A stretch of DNA of 64,000 nucleotides, from positions 868,001 through 932,000 of the forward strand of contig NZ_WMIC01000001.1 in assembly GCF_009711135.1 (NCBI RefSeq), given 5' to 3'. The notes beneath the pieces were generated by a model, which saw only the letters and a program-made list of their open reading frames with translations, was not told the origin of the DNA and searched no databases. Positions 8,437-16,413 of the stretch are shown here, in pieces. Each line of letters begins with the position of its first letter. Positions within the stretch are counted from its first letter, which is position 1. The DNA comes from Flavobacterium sp. LC2016-01. GTDB taxonomy: Bacteria; Bacteroidota; Bacteroidia; Flavobacteriales; Flavobacteriaceae. A program made the position numbers and the translations under genes.

Positions 8437-10866
8437 ATGAATAGCTTAACCATTAAAAAAATCTGTTTTTTTGTACTTTTCGTAACATCATTAGCTATGA
8501 TGGCGCAAAATCAAAATACAGGCAGGGTAACAGGAAAAATATCTTTGAGCGGAAATGTTCCGGCAGAAGGTGTATCAGTGGCTCTTAAAGGAACAAAATA
8601 TAGTGCTGTAACCAATGAGAATGGACAGTACGAAATTAGAAACGTAAAACCTGGCTCTTACACAATCAGCATTCATTCAGTTGGGATTCACGGTGAAGAA
8701 GCTGCGATTGTGGTAACTGCAAAACAAGTCACGACAAAAAACTTTGGACTTTCTGAAAGCCAAGAAGATCTTGATGAAGTTGTTATTACAAAAAATAAAT
8801 ACAAGCAGGACAAACCTTCGCTGTCTTTGCGTCTTCAGACTCCAGTTTTGGAGATTCCGCAAAACGTTCAGATTGTAAGTGGTCAGACTTTAAAAGATCA
8901 ACAAATTACAAGTATGAGCGACGGTGTAATTCGTAATGTGAGCGGTGCTGTGCGTTTAGAGCACTGGGGTGATTTGTACACCAATATTACCATGCGCGGT
9001 TCTCAAATTCAGGCTTTCCGTAACGGATTTAATGTGGTTTCTTCTTTTTGGGGACCATTAACGGAAGATATGAGTTTTGTAGATCATATTGAATTTGTAA
9101 AAGGACCTGCTGGATTTATGCTTTCAAGCGGAGACCCAAGCGGACTTTATAACGTAGTTACTAAAAAACCAACCGGAATTACAAAAGGTGAGGTTTCGGT
9201 GCTTGGCGGAAGCTATGATTTTTACCGAGTAAGTCTTGATCTTGACGGGAAATTAGATAAAAAAGGAAAATTGCTTTACAGATTTAACGGAGCAGCTCAA
9301 AAGAAAGGTTCTCACCGTCCGTTTGAACACAACGACCGTTATGTAATTGCTCCGGTAATTTCATATCAAGTTGATGATAAAACAAAAATTACAGCTGAAT
9401 ATAATTTTCAGTACGCAAATATGACTGAGGTTGGTTCTTACTATGTTTTCGGACCTGCATCTGACGGATATGCAACTTTGCCTGTTGGGTTTACAATGAC
9501 ACAGCCAGGTCTGCCTGATACCAATATTCAGGATCACAGCGGTTATTTGATGTTTGAACATAAATTTGACGACAACTGGAAACTTACGGCTCAGACTTCT
9601 TACTTTAAATACATTCAGCAAGGATACAGTTCTTGGCCAGGTGTAGTTGGTCCTGGCGATGTTGATAGAAATTTTGACGGAGTTTCTGAAGGAACACTGG
9701 CAAAAGGAGAAATCATCAGAAACGTTGGTATTTGGGATGCAGAAAGTAATATGTACTTGGGACAGATATTTGTAAACGGAAAATTCAACACTGGATCTGT
9801 AAGCCATAAAATTTTAAGTGGAGTTGATTTAGGAGATAAAGATTATATGGCAGATTGGGGACAATCTCATGATCTTGACACCGTTGATAGTCCATTCAAT
9901 GTGTATAATCCAAATTATGGTACTCCATCTAACGGACTTCCAGCCTTTGATCATGATACACCATTAAGCCAGAGAGCTGGAGGACTTTACGGTTCGAAAT
10001 ATGCTGCCGGTTATATTCAGGATGAGCTTGGATTTTTTCAAAATAGATTAAGATTGACTCTTGCCGCAAGATATACATGGATTAGCCAGACGAGCAGCTA
10101 TGATATTGCACAAGAAGACAGTCATATTACACCTCGTGTAGGAGTAAGTTATTCTGTAAACGAAAGCACAGCAATTTACGGATTATATGATCAGGCATTT
10201 ACTCCGCAGTCGGGCGTTATTAAGAATGGGGATCCAATAAAACCTCTTACAGGTAATAATGTTGAATTTGGAATCAAAAAAGATTGGTTTGAAGGTTCTT
10301 GGAGCACTAGTGTATCTGCATACAGTATTTTAAAGAAAAACGAGCTTACTTCGGATCCAACAAATGGACCAAATGATCCATTTAAAGTTGTTTTGGGAGA
10401 AAAAAGAGCTCAGGGTGTGGAGTTTGACGTTAGAGGAAAAATCTTTGACGGACTAAATGTAATTGCAAATTATGCTTTTACAGAATCAATTGTAAAGGAG
10501 TCAAATGTACCAAGTATTGTAGCGGGTTCTGTTGTCCCAGGTTATGCTAAACATACAGCAAATGCTTGGTTAAACTATACGCTTCAAAATGGTAAATTAA
10601 AAGGATTTGGAGCTTCTATTGGAGGAACTTTCCTTGACGGAAGACAAACGGATACTTGGAGCGCAGGTCTTCAAAAATTGCCTTCTTACTTTAAATTAGA
10701 CGGAGGTCTATCTTATGAAACTGGTAAAGTGAAAGTAACGGCTAACGTATTTAATATCTTGAACAAATATCTTTACAGCGGTTCATATTACCAATGGCTT
10801 AATGCTTACTACTGGCAGACTGAAGCGCCAACAAATGTTAGAGTTGGTGTAACTTATAAATTTTAA
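8437..10866 (+). CDS. TonB-dependent siderophore receptor with N-terminal carboxypeptidase-regulatory domain
   Basis: An 809-aa outer-membrane receptor. Residues 1-23 are a signal peptide and about 28-112 a CarboxypepD_reg-like beta-sandwich (GRVTGKISL, TNENGQYEI, VKPGSYTI). A TonB-box-like segment EVVITKN follows, then a plug domain about 125-245 (VPQ-type IPQNVQIVSGQ, ITMRGSQ, VEFVKGPAGFMLSSGDPSGLYNVVTKKP) and a beta-barrel ending in the aromatic terminus VTYKF. The plug wording is that of ferric-siderophore receptors (FhuA/FecA class), not SusC; length and the absent SusD partner agree. It stands alone between two terminators and probably imports a ferric siderophore. The upstream box shared with the ApbE operon supports metal control. 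Confidence 0.85.
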   Translation: MNSLTIKKICFFVLFVTSLAMMAQNQNTGRVTGKISLSGNVPAEGVSVALKGTKYSAVTNENGQYEIRNVKPGSYTISIHSVGIHGEEAAIVVTAKQVTTKNFGLSESQEDLDEVVITKNKYKQDKPSLSLRLQTPVLEIPQNVQIVSGQTLKDQQITSMSDGVIRNVSGAVRLEHWGDLYTNITMRGSQIQAFRNGFNVVSSFWGPLTEDMSFVDHIEFVKGPAGFMLSSGDPSGLYNVVTKKPTGITKGEVSVLGGSYDFYRVSLDLDGKLDKKGKLLYRFNGAAQKKGSHRPFEHNDRYVIAPVISYQVDDKTKITAEYNFQYANMTEVGSYYVFGPASDGYATLPVGFTMTQPGLPDTNIQDHSGYLMFEHKFDDNWKLTAQTSYFKYIQQGYSSWPGVVGPGDVDRNFDGVSEGTLAKGEIIRNVGIWDAESNMYLGQIFVNGKFNTGSVSHKILSGVDLGDKDYMADWGQSHDLDTVDSPFNVYNPNYGTPSNGLPAFDHDTPLSQRAGGLYGSKYAAGYIQDELGFFQNRLRLTLAARYTWISQTSSYDIAQEDSHITPRVGVSYSVNESTAIYGLYDQAFTPQSGVIKNGDPIKPLTGNNVEFGIKKDWFEGSWSTSVSAYSILKKNELTSDPTNGPNDPFKVVLGEKRAQGVEFDVRGKIFDGLNVIANYAFTESIVKESNVPSIVAGSVVPGYAKHTANAWLNYTLQNGKLKGFGASIGGTFLDGRQTDTWSAGLQKLPSYFKLDGGLSYETGKVKVTANVFNILNKYLYSGSYYQWLNAYYWQTEAPTNVRVGVTYKF

Positions 10867-10901
10867 TTATACGCCTTTAAAAAGAATTGTTAGTGAAAAA
10901 G

Positions 10902-10938
10902 AAAGCATCCGTTACTATTTAGCGGATGCTTTTTTTTT
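10902..10938 (+). terminator. Terminator after the TonB receptor
   Basis: The stem AGCATCCG / CGGATGCT encloses an 11-nt loop and is followed by nine T. Confidence 0.85.
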
Positions 10939-11010
10939 AGATGCTAAGATACTGAGGCTCTAAGATTAAAAAAGAAATCTTTTTAATCCTTTTAATCTGC
11001 GGCTGAAAAA

Positions 11011-12033
11011 TTATCCTTTTTGAATTAAAGGGATCAATTTTGTTCCAATTAACTCTATCGAATTCATTAATTGTTGATGTGTAAGTCCGGCGTTGTCCAT
11101 TTGGAAAGTGAATCTTGAAATACCGCCTAATGCTTCACTATGGCGTAAAATCTTCTCGGCAGCGCGTTCAGGACTTCCCACAATTAAGACACCAAGATCA
11201 TCAATTAATCCATCAAATTTCCCTTTGGTAACTGGTGGCCAGCCTCTTTCGTAGCCTAATTTTGTCCAGAGCTCGGCATAACCTGGATAATATTCTTCGA
11301 TTGCTTTTTCGGTAGTTGTTCCAACAAAACCTGGCGAATGTATTCCTACTTTTAGTTCTTCGGGTTTATAACCTGCTGCTTTTCCGGCTTCTCGATACAA
11401 ATCGATCAACGGACGAAAACGATGTGTTTGTCCTCCAATAATGGCCACCATCAAAGGCAGACCTAATGATCCAGCTCGGATAAAAGATTCTGGAGTTCCT
11501 CCAACACCAAGCCAAACGGGAAATTTTTCCTGCAAAGCTCTCGGATAAATCGGAAGGTTATTTATAGCGGGACGAAATTTCCCTGACCAAGTAACAAATT
11601 CATTATCTCTGATTTGTAAAAAAAGGTCTAATTTTTCTTTGAAAAGCGCATCATAATCATTTAAATCAAATCCGAAAAGGGGATAAGCTTCAATCGAAGA
11701 TCCTCGGCCAACCACAATTTCGGCTCTTCCTTTTGAAATTAAATCCAATGTTGCAAAACTTTGATAAACTCTCACAGGATCTGCAGCGCTTAAAACCGAA
11801 ACCGCACTCGATAAACGTATATTTTTTGTTCTCGCCGCAGCCGCAGCTAATATTACGACTGTAGCCGAATCTAAAAATTCTTTTTTATGATGTTCTCCAA
11901 TCCCGAAAACATCCAAACCAACCTGATCTGCAAGTTCAATTCGTTGAAGTAATTGTTCCATTGCATCAACACTGCTCAAAGTGTTGTTGTTTCCGTACAT
12001 TGCCGAAGCAAAACTGTCAATTCCTATTTCCAT
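11011..12033 (-). CDS. LLM-class flavin-dependent oxidoreductase (luciferase-like)
   Basis: A 340-aa cytoplasmic protein of the bacterial luciferase-like monooxygenase superfamily, which uses reduced FMN or F420. In Flavobacterium FMN is expected. Visible motifs: LADQVGLDVFGIGEHH near residues 34-50, SSAVSVLSAADPVRVYQSFATLD, AEIVVGRGSSIEAYPLFG, and VWLGVGGTPESFIRAG. The length is usual for single-component members. The reaction is unknown; members oxidise aldehydes, alkanesulfonates and many xenobiotics. It is monocistronic or the last gene of the minus-strand group; the next gene on that strand (DUF1634) ends 36 bp away. Confidence 0.82.
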   Translation of the reverse strand: MEIGIDSFASAMYGNNNTLSSVDAMEQLLQRIELADQVGLDVFGIGEHHKKEFLDSATVVILAAAAARTKNIRLSSAVSVLSAADPVRVYQSFATLDLISKGRAEIVVGRGSSIEAYPLFGFDLNDYDALFKEKLDLFLQIRDNEFVTWSGKFRPAINNLPIYPRALQEKFPVWLGVGGTPESFIRAGSLGLPLMVAIIGGQTHRFRPLIDLYREAGKAAGYKPEELKVGIHSPGFVGTTTEKAIEEYYPGYAELWTKLGYERGWPPVTKGKFDGLIDDLGVLIVGSPERAAEKILRHSEALGGISRFTFQMDNAGLTHQQLMNSIELIGTKLIPLIQKG

Positions 12034-12069
12034 AATATTTAAATTTCAATATTTAAATTTGACCTATTT

Positions 12070-12477
12070 CTAATGTGAAAACCCAAATGAGATACTGGTA
12101 ATAATAATCAAAATAACAATCAGCGTAATAACAACGTATAAATAATCTTTTTCAAGAAGAAAAGAAAATAACGACAGCAAAACCCTGAAAACCGGCGTAA
12201 GAAACAATAATATAATTCCGAAGAAAATTAAAAATTCCCCATTTCCCTGAATTACGCCGCGATAAACATCGGCTATTACTTCAAATATATTTCGGTCATT
12301 TTCTTTAAAAACAGAATAATCTTCAATATCACTTCCATGATGCATTAAATAAACGATTCCACCTATAAAAGCGACTGAAAGCGAAATCCAAACGCCGTAT
12401 CGCAATAAATTTCCAACAATAGCCTGAAAATCTTTTTCTCCAAATTTTTCGTGCTGCATACTTTTAGATTTTTCCAT
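12070..12477 (-). CDS. DUF1634 membrane protein
   Basis: A 135-aa integral membrane protein with three predicted helices (about 28-46, 78-104 and 111-132). DUF1634 proteins are regularly encoded next to TSUP/TauE-type anion permeases and are presumed accessory subunits. Here the start overlaps the end of the TSUP gene by 14 bp, so the two are translationally coupled. The molecular function is unknown. Confidence 0.8.
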   Translation of the reverse strand: MEKSKSMQHEKFGEKDFQAIVGNLLRYGVWISLSVAFIGGIVYLMHHGSDIEDYSVFKENDRNIFEVIADVYRGVIQGNGEFLIFFGIILLFLTPVFRVLLSLFSFLLEKDYLYVVITLIVILIIITSISFGFSH

Positions 12478-13300
12478 TAAGTCCGTTATAAATCATATTA
12501 ATTGCTAAAACAAAAATTAAGCAGGCAAAAAATATTCTAAGTTTTTTAGGGTTTGTTCGCACTAATACTTTGGCTCCAGCCATAGCTCCAAACAAAACAC
12601 CAATTACAACTGGCATACAAATTCCGGGTTCAATATATCCTTTCTGAATATAAATTACAGAACTCGCCATTGCGGTAACGCCCATCATAAAATTACTGGT
12701 TGTTGTTGAAACCTTAAACGGAATTCGCATGATATTATCCATCGCAATTACTTTAAAAGCGCCAGAACCAATTCCGAGTAAACCTGACATCATTCCCGCA
12801 AGTCCCATCATACTGAATCCGCCAAGAACATTTTTAGTGCCGTAGCTTACTACTTCGCCGTCATGTGTTGGATAAGTTCCGTCTAATCTTAGTTTTTTTG
12901 CCAATGGACTAGATTCTAAAACAATATGTTCTTCTTTTTTCCGAAGAGAATTTATTGCCGAGAAAATCAAGGTTAATCCAAATAAAACGGCAATGAAAGA
13001 AGTAGGAGCAATAGCCGAAAGCAACGCACCTCCAACCGCACCGATTGTTGTAGCGATTTCTAGAAAAATTCCCAATCGCATATTGGTGATTCCTTCTTTT
13101 ACGTAAGCAGCTGCAGAACCTGATGAAGTTGCAATTACCGAAACCAAAGCCGCTCCAATTGCATAATGAATGTCAACTCCTAAAATGACAGTTAAAAGCG
13201 GAATAATAATGATACCGCCTCCCAATCCTGATAATGAACCAATAAAACCTGCTAAAAAAGCACCAAGAATCATAATCAGCGTAAACGTAAGTACTGTCAT
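12464..13300 (-). CDS. TSUP-family (TauE/SafE) anion permease
   Basis: A 278-aa inner-membrane permease with about eight helices in two homologous halves. Each half carries the glycine-rich TSUP signature (GSLSGLGGGIIIIPLL near residues 20-36; MSGLLGIGSGAFKV in the second half). Family members export sulfite, sulfoacetate or other organosulfur anions, or move sulfur compounds inward; the substrate cannot be read from sequence. A cytoplasmic loop at about 125-150 links the halves. It is the first gene of a two-gene operon with DUF1634. No sulfur-metabolism gene lies beside it apart from the flavin monooxygenase downstream, a class that includes alkanesulfonate enzymes. Confidence 0.85.
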   Translation of the reverse strand: MTVLTFTLIMILGAFLAGFIGSLSGLGGGIIIIPLLTVILGVDIHYAIGAALVSVIATSSGSAAAYVKEGITNMRLGIFLEIATTIGAVGGALLSAIAPTSFIAVLFGLTLIFSAINSLRKKEEHIVLESSPLAKKLRLDGTYPTHDGEVVSYGTKNVLGGFSMMGLAGMMSGLLGIGSGAFKVIAMDNIMRIPFKVSTTTSNFMMGVTAMASSVIYIQKGYIEPGICMPVVIGVLFGAMAGAKVLVRTNPKKLRIFFACLIFVLAINMIYNGLNGKI

Positions 13301-13430
13301 TCGAATAAATTTTGTTTTGGCTAATTTACGAATTGATATTTGGTGAAGGAATTTTTAGGAGCTTAAAAAATCCTTAAAAATCCGAAAACGATTTTTATCG
13401 AAGTATAAAAAGTAACTTTTCTATAAAATT

Positions 13431-13464
13431 AAAAAGCCACAAAGGTTTGTTATTGTGGCTTTTA
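13431..13464 (-). terminator. Terminator after the DsbA-family gene
   Basis: The inverted repeat AAAAGCCACA / TTGTGGCTTTT, read on the minus strand, is followed by TTTTTAATTTT. It lies 8 nt beyond the DsbA-family stop codon. Confidence 0.75.
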
Positions 13465-13471
13465 TAAAGTG

Positions 13472-14455
13472 CTATTTTTTATAGTAGAGCGAACCATTTT
13501 TTATGGATTGTTTTCCTAATTTGCCTTTCTCAAATAGTTTTTCAAGAAGGATAATGGTTTCAGCATATGGTATATCTAGAATAACAGCATATTCTTTTGG
13601 TGCCAATGTTGGATAAATTTCAAAAATAAATAAAGGATCTGTGTTCAGAATGTTTTTCTTTTTTGCATCAGGAAACGCAGCGAGTAAAGCATTTTCGTAT
13701 TCCGAATAAAGATTGGAACCGTAAACGGCAAAACGGTTATTGCTTTGGTCGGCAAAAAAAAGTGTTGGAAAACCTCTTACGCCAAGTTTTTTTCCGTAGT
13801 CCAGATCTTCCTGAAATAATTCCTCGGCATCGTCATAGTCTGATTTCATTCTTTGAATATCGAGTCCGGCTATTTTTGCAGCTTCTTCAATGTTGCTCCA
13901 TTTTGCGATATTTCTCTTCTCTAGATATAATTTTTCACGCAACACACGCATGAAATAAACTGCTTTTTCTTTGCTCTGTATTTGAGCCGCTTTCATAGCA
14001 ATACAAGAAGGATAGGAAGAATCCAGCGGATCTTCAATCCAAACATTTCCATCAATTGGCATTTCGTAAACTAAACTTGCCTCATCCCAATGATGTGCCA
14101 CATCTGATGGTTTGCTGATACCACCGCTGTTATAACTCCAATCTGGCAATAAACCGCCCATTTTGTAATCAATATCAAAATAGTCGCCATACTCCAGTTT
14201 AAGCTTTCTTAGCTGCGGTTCAATTCCCCAACACGAAGAGCAAATGGGATCAGTATAATAAATTATTTTTACCGGTTTATGTTCTGTTGTAATGGTGGTA
14301 TTTTCGACCGCTTTTTCATTGAAAGGCATTTCGCATGCGCCATTTTCGGGATCACATAGCAGCGGATTTATATTATTTTGGTTCATTTTTAAGTGGGTTT
14401 GTGACTGACAGGATATGCTGTAGATCAGGATTAATACTAATGGTCCTATTTTCAT
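13472..14455 (-). CDS. DsbA/FrnE-family thiol oxidoreductase
   Basis: A 327-aa thioredoxin-fold protein with an inserted helical domain, like FrnE/SpxH-type DsbA relatives. The active site is CSSC (Cys72-Cys75), and the cis-Pro loop is GVRGFPTL. A second cysteine pair, CDPENGAC (Cys34, Cys41), precedes it. From the ATG at 14455 the protein begins with a short lipoprotein-like signal (ILIYSISC); an internal ATG at 14386 would give a cytoplasmic 304-aa form starting MNQNN. Both are plausible, so the location is uncertain. The last 60 residues look like a small winged segment. It is divergent from an HxlR regulator with one conserved cysteine, which suggests redox-responsive control. Confidence 0.75.
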   Translation of the reverse strand: MKIGPLVLILIYSISCQSQTHLKMNQNNINPLLCDPENGACEMPFNEKAVENTTITTEHKPVKIIYYTDPICSSCWGIEPQLRKLKLEYGDYFDIDYKMGGLLPDWSYNSGGISKPSDVAHHWDEASLVYEMPIDGNVWIEDPLDSSYPSCIAMKAAQIQSKEKAVYFMRVLREKLYLEKRNIAKWSNIEEAAKIAGLDIQRMKSDYDDAEELFQEDLDYGKKLGVRGFPTLFFADQSNNRFAVYGSNLYSEYENALLAAFPDAKKKNILNTDPLFIFEIYPTLAPKEYAVILDIPYAETIILLEKLFEKGKLGKQSIKNGSLYYKK

Positions 14456-14519
14456 AAAAATGGTAGGAAAACAGAGGGTGGGCGTTTAATATTTTATATT
14501 TTTATATCAAAGTTCGCAG

Positions 14520-14870
14520 ATGTTTAACCAAAAGTCAATTAGTCTAAAAAATATGACTACAGAAAATATAGAAGAAAAAGATAAAGGTTGTCCGGCTGAA
14601 GGACTTCTAAAATTATTATCAGGAAAATGGAAGCCTCAGATTTTTTTATTAACCGTTGACGGACCAATACGTTTCAACGGACTTTTAAGAGATATTAAAG
14701 GTTCTAACAAACAGTCAATTGCAGTTGCATTGCGCGAACTTGAGGAATTTGGACTTTTAGATAAAGAAGTTATCAAATTAAAACCGCTTCATATTGAATA
14801 TAATTTATCAGAAAGAGGAAAATCATTAATTCCGGTATTTCGGCAATTAGAGTCTTTTTTTGAAAAATAA
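14520..14870 (+). CDS. HxlR-family transcriptional regulator
   Basis: A 116-aa winged-helix regulator. The classical N-terminal sensor cysteine is present (KGCPAEG), followed by LLSGKWKPQIFLL, the recognition region GSNKQSIAVALRELEE and the wing LHIEYNLSERGKSL. The start may instead be the ATG at 14553 (MTTENIEE), which gives 105 aa, close to family size; the intergenic region would then be longer. HxlR members respond to disulfide stress, quinones or aldehydes through that cysteine. It is divergent from the DsbA-family gene, its likely target. Confidence 0.82.
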   Translation: MFNQKSISLKNMTTENIEEKDKGCPAEGLLKLLSGKWKPQIFLLTVDGPIRFNGLLRDIKGSNKQSIAVALRELEEFGLLDKEVIKLKPLHIEYNLSERGKSLIPVFRQLESFFEK

Positions 14871-14927
14871 TTTTCTGAATTTTTATTCATTAAATTTTCA
14901 TTAACAAAAAGTAAGTTTTCATTAGTT

Positions 14928-14935
14928 TATATTTG
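14928..14935 (+). promoter_or_regulatory. Promoter -7 element of the thioredoxin-like pair
   Basis: TATATTTG matches the Bacteroidota consensus TAnnTTTG and lies 34 nt before the ATG at 14970. No clear TTTG -33 element is seen. Confidence 0.5.
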
Positions 14936-14969
14936 TAAGAGACAAATTAAATCTAAAGAACTGTTTTTT

Positions 14970-15446
14970 ATGAAAGTAAAGCCTTTTTTAAGCCTCTTTT
15001 TATTGGTCGTTTTATCGACAGTTTCTTACGGGCAAAACGTAAAACTTATTACTGTCGATCAACTTCATGAACGAATCAAAAACGGAAAAGACAGTACTTA
15101 TGTTGTCAATTTCTGGGCGACTTGGTGCGCACCCTGTGTAAAAGAACTTCCTAATTTTGAAAAACTTCAGACTGAATTTAAATCAGAGAAACTGGCGGTT
15201 TTATTGGTAAGTGTCGATTTTAAATCCAAATTAAATTCGGCTGTAATTCCATTCGTTAAACGAAAAAACCTTCAAAATCAAGTGTTTTTATTAAATGAAA
15301 GCAGTCCCCAGGAATACATTGATAGAATTGATCCTTCATGGTCAGGAAGCATTCCGGCAACAATTTTCATTAAAGATGATAAACGAAAATTTGTAGAGAC
15401 TGAACTCACCTACGAACAACTATTAACTGAATATAAAAAACTATAA
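14970..15446 (+). CDS. Exported TlpA-like thioredoxin
   Basis: A 158-aa periplasmic thioredoxin-fold protein. The signal peptide is residues 1-21 (TVSYG-Q). The active site is FWATWCAPC with Cys53 and Cys56, followed by KELPNFEKLQ. The cis-Pro segment is GSIPATIFIKDD. TlpA/ResA-type proteins reduce disulfides in exported substrates. It is separated from the next gene by 3 bp and shares its promoter; the two probably act together in periplasmic thiol chemistry. The partner that supplies electrons (DsbD/CcdA-like) is not in this window. Confidence 0.85.
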   Translation: MKVKPFLSLFLLVVLSTVSYGQNVKLITVDQLHERIKNGKDSTYVVNFWATWCAPCVKELPNFEKLQTEFKSEKLAVLLVSVDFKSKLNSAVIPFVKRKNLQNQVFLLNESSPQEYIDRIDPSWSGSIPATIFIKDDKRKFVETELTYEQLLTEYKKL

Positions 15447-15449
15447 ATT

Positions 15450-16061
15450 ATGAAAAAGATTATCACTTTATTAGTATTGGTATTTACAGCCTGGCTATCA
15501 CAGGCACAGACAGCAACGCTGAAAGCGGGAGATCCGGCACCAGATTTTAAACTTAAAAATGTAGACAATAAAGAAGTTTCTTTTGCAAGTTACCCAAAAG
15601 CAAAAGGTTTTATTGTTGTTTTTACTTGTAATACTTGTCCGTATGCAGTTGCTTATGAGCAGCGAATTATTGATTTGGATAAAAAATTCAGACCTCAGGG
15701 ATATCCAGTAATTGCTATTAATCCAAATGATCCAGAGGCTTCAAAAGCAGATGCTTTCAATAAAATGCAGGATTTGGCAAAAGATAAAAGCTATCCGTTC
15801 CCATATCTATTTGATGCAGGACAAGTAGTTACAGATCAATATGGTGCAAAACACACACCGCATATTTTTATTGTATCTAAAACGCCAAAAGGAAATGTTA
15901 TTGAATATGTAGGAGCAATCGATAATGATCCAGAAGGAACAAAAACTGAAAAAACAAAATATGCCGAAGATGTGATTGCAGCTTTGCAAAGCAACAAAAA
16001 ACCAGCAGTTACGCAGACAAAAGAAATTGGCTGTACTGTAAAAAGAAAAGCTAAAGCATAA
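15450..16061 (+). CDS. Exported AhpC/TSA-type thioredoxin-family protein
   Basis: A 203-aa secreted protein with signal peptide 1-19 (SQAQ). It then reads like a peroxiredoxin or TlpA-like domain (GDPAPDFKLKNVDNKEV) with the redox motif TCNTCPYA (Cys60, Cys63), Pro after the second Cys, and the cis-Pro segment AKHTPHIFIV. The CNTCP motif is the variant typical of the Bacteroidota thioredoxin-family redoxins. A C-terminal Cys (EIGCTVKRK) may act as a resolving or structural residue. It is co-transcribed with the TlpA-like gene and followed by a strong terminator. Confidence 0.82.
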   Translation: MKKIITLLVLVFTAWLSQAQTATLKAGDPAPDFKLKNVDNKEVSFASYPKAKGFIVVFTCNTCPYAVAYEQRIIDLDKKFRPQGYPVIAINPNDPEASKADAFNKMQDLAKDKSYPFPYLFDAGQVVTDQYGAKHTPHIFIVSKTPKGNVIEYVGAIDNDPEGTKTEKTKYAEDVIAALQSNKKPAVTQTKEIGCTVKRKAKA

Positions 16062-16087
16062 ATTTTAGAATATTAATTTGTGAAACG

Positions 16088-16120
16088 AAAAACGCCTCAA
16101 TTTCTTGAGGCGTTTTTTTT
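16088..16120. terminator. Palindromic terminator, copy 1
   Basis: The palindrome AACGCCTCAA - TTTC - TTGAGGCGTT is followed by T8 on the plus strand and preceded by A-rich sequence, so it can work in both directions. A copy with the loop inverted is at 19275-19304. Confidence 0.88.
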
Positions 16121-16413
16121 ATGAAGTCATTTGAAGGAATTGTTATAGATCTGAAAACCAGATTGTTTAGTGGTGAAGTATTTTAACATTTTAGGGAATA
16201 AAAAAAGGGTTTTTTTCCCCTAATTCAGTTCATTGTTAATGTCTAATTTCGTCAAAATCAAATGGTTAATTTGTTGTTAGTGCGAAATTCTGAATTTTTT
16301 TATAACTGTTTACCATACAAAGAAAAATGCAGCGTCTTAACTTTTTGAGAATAAAAGATTAAACGGAAGTAGCCGAAAATCCGATGCAGAGTAGGCACCC
16401 TAAAAACAATCAA
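16121..16413. other. Upstream region of the metallopeptidase gene
   Basis: About 290 bp with no coding sequence. It contains an imperfect hairpin around 16190-16226 (TTAGGGAA ... TTCCCCTAA). No convincing TAnnTTTG promoter was found. An in-frame ATG at 16384 would extend the peptidase by ten residues. Confidence 0.4.

Noticed and set aside
9361..9807. 148-codon ORF antisense to the TonB receptor
   Set aside because: Cys/Phe-rich composition typical of antisense frames; no promoter or motif.
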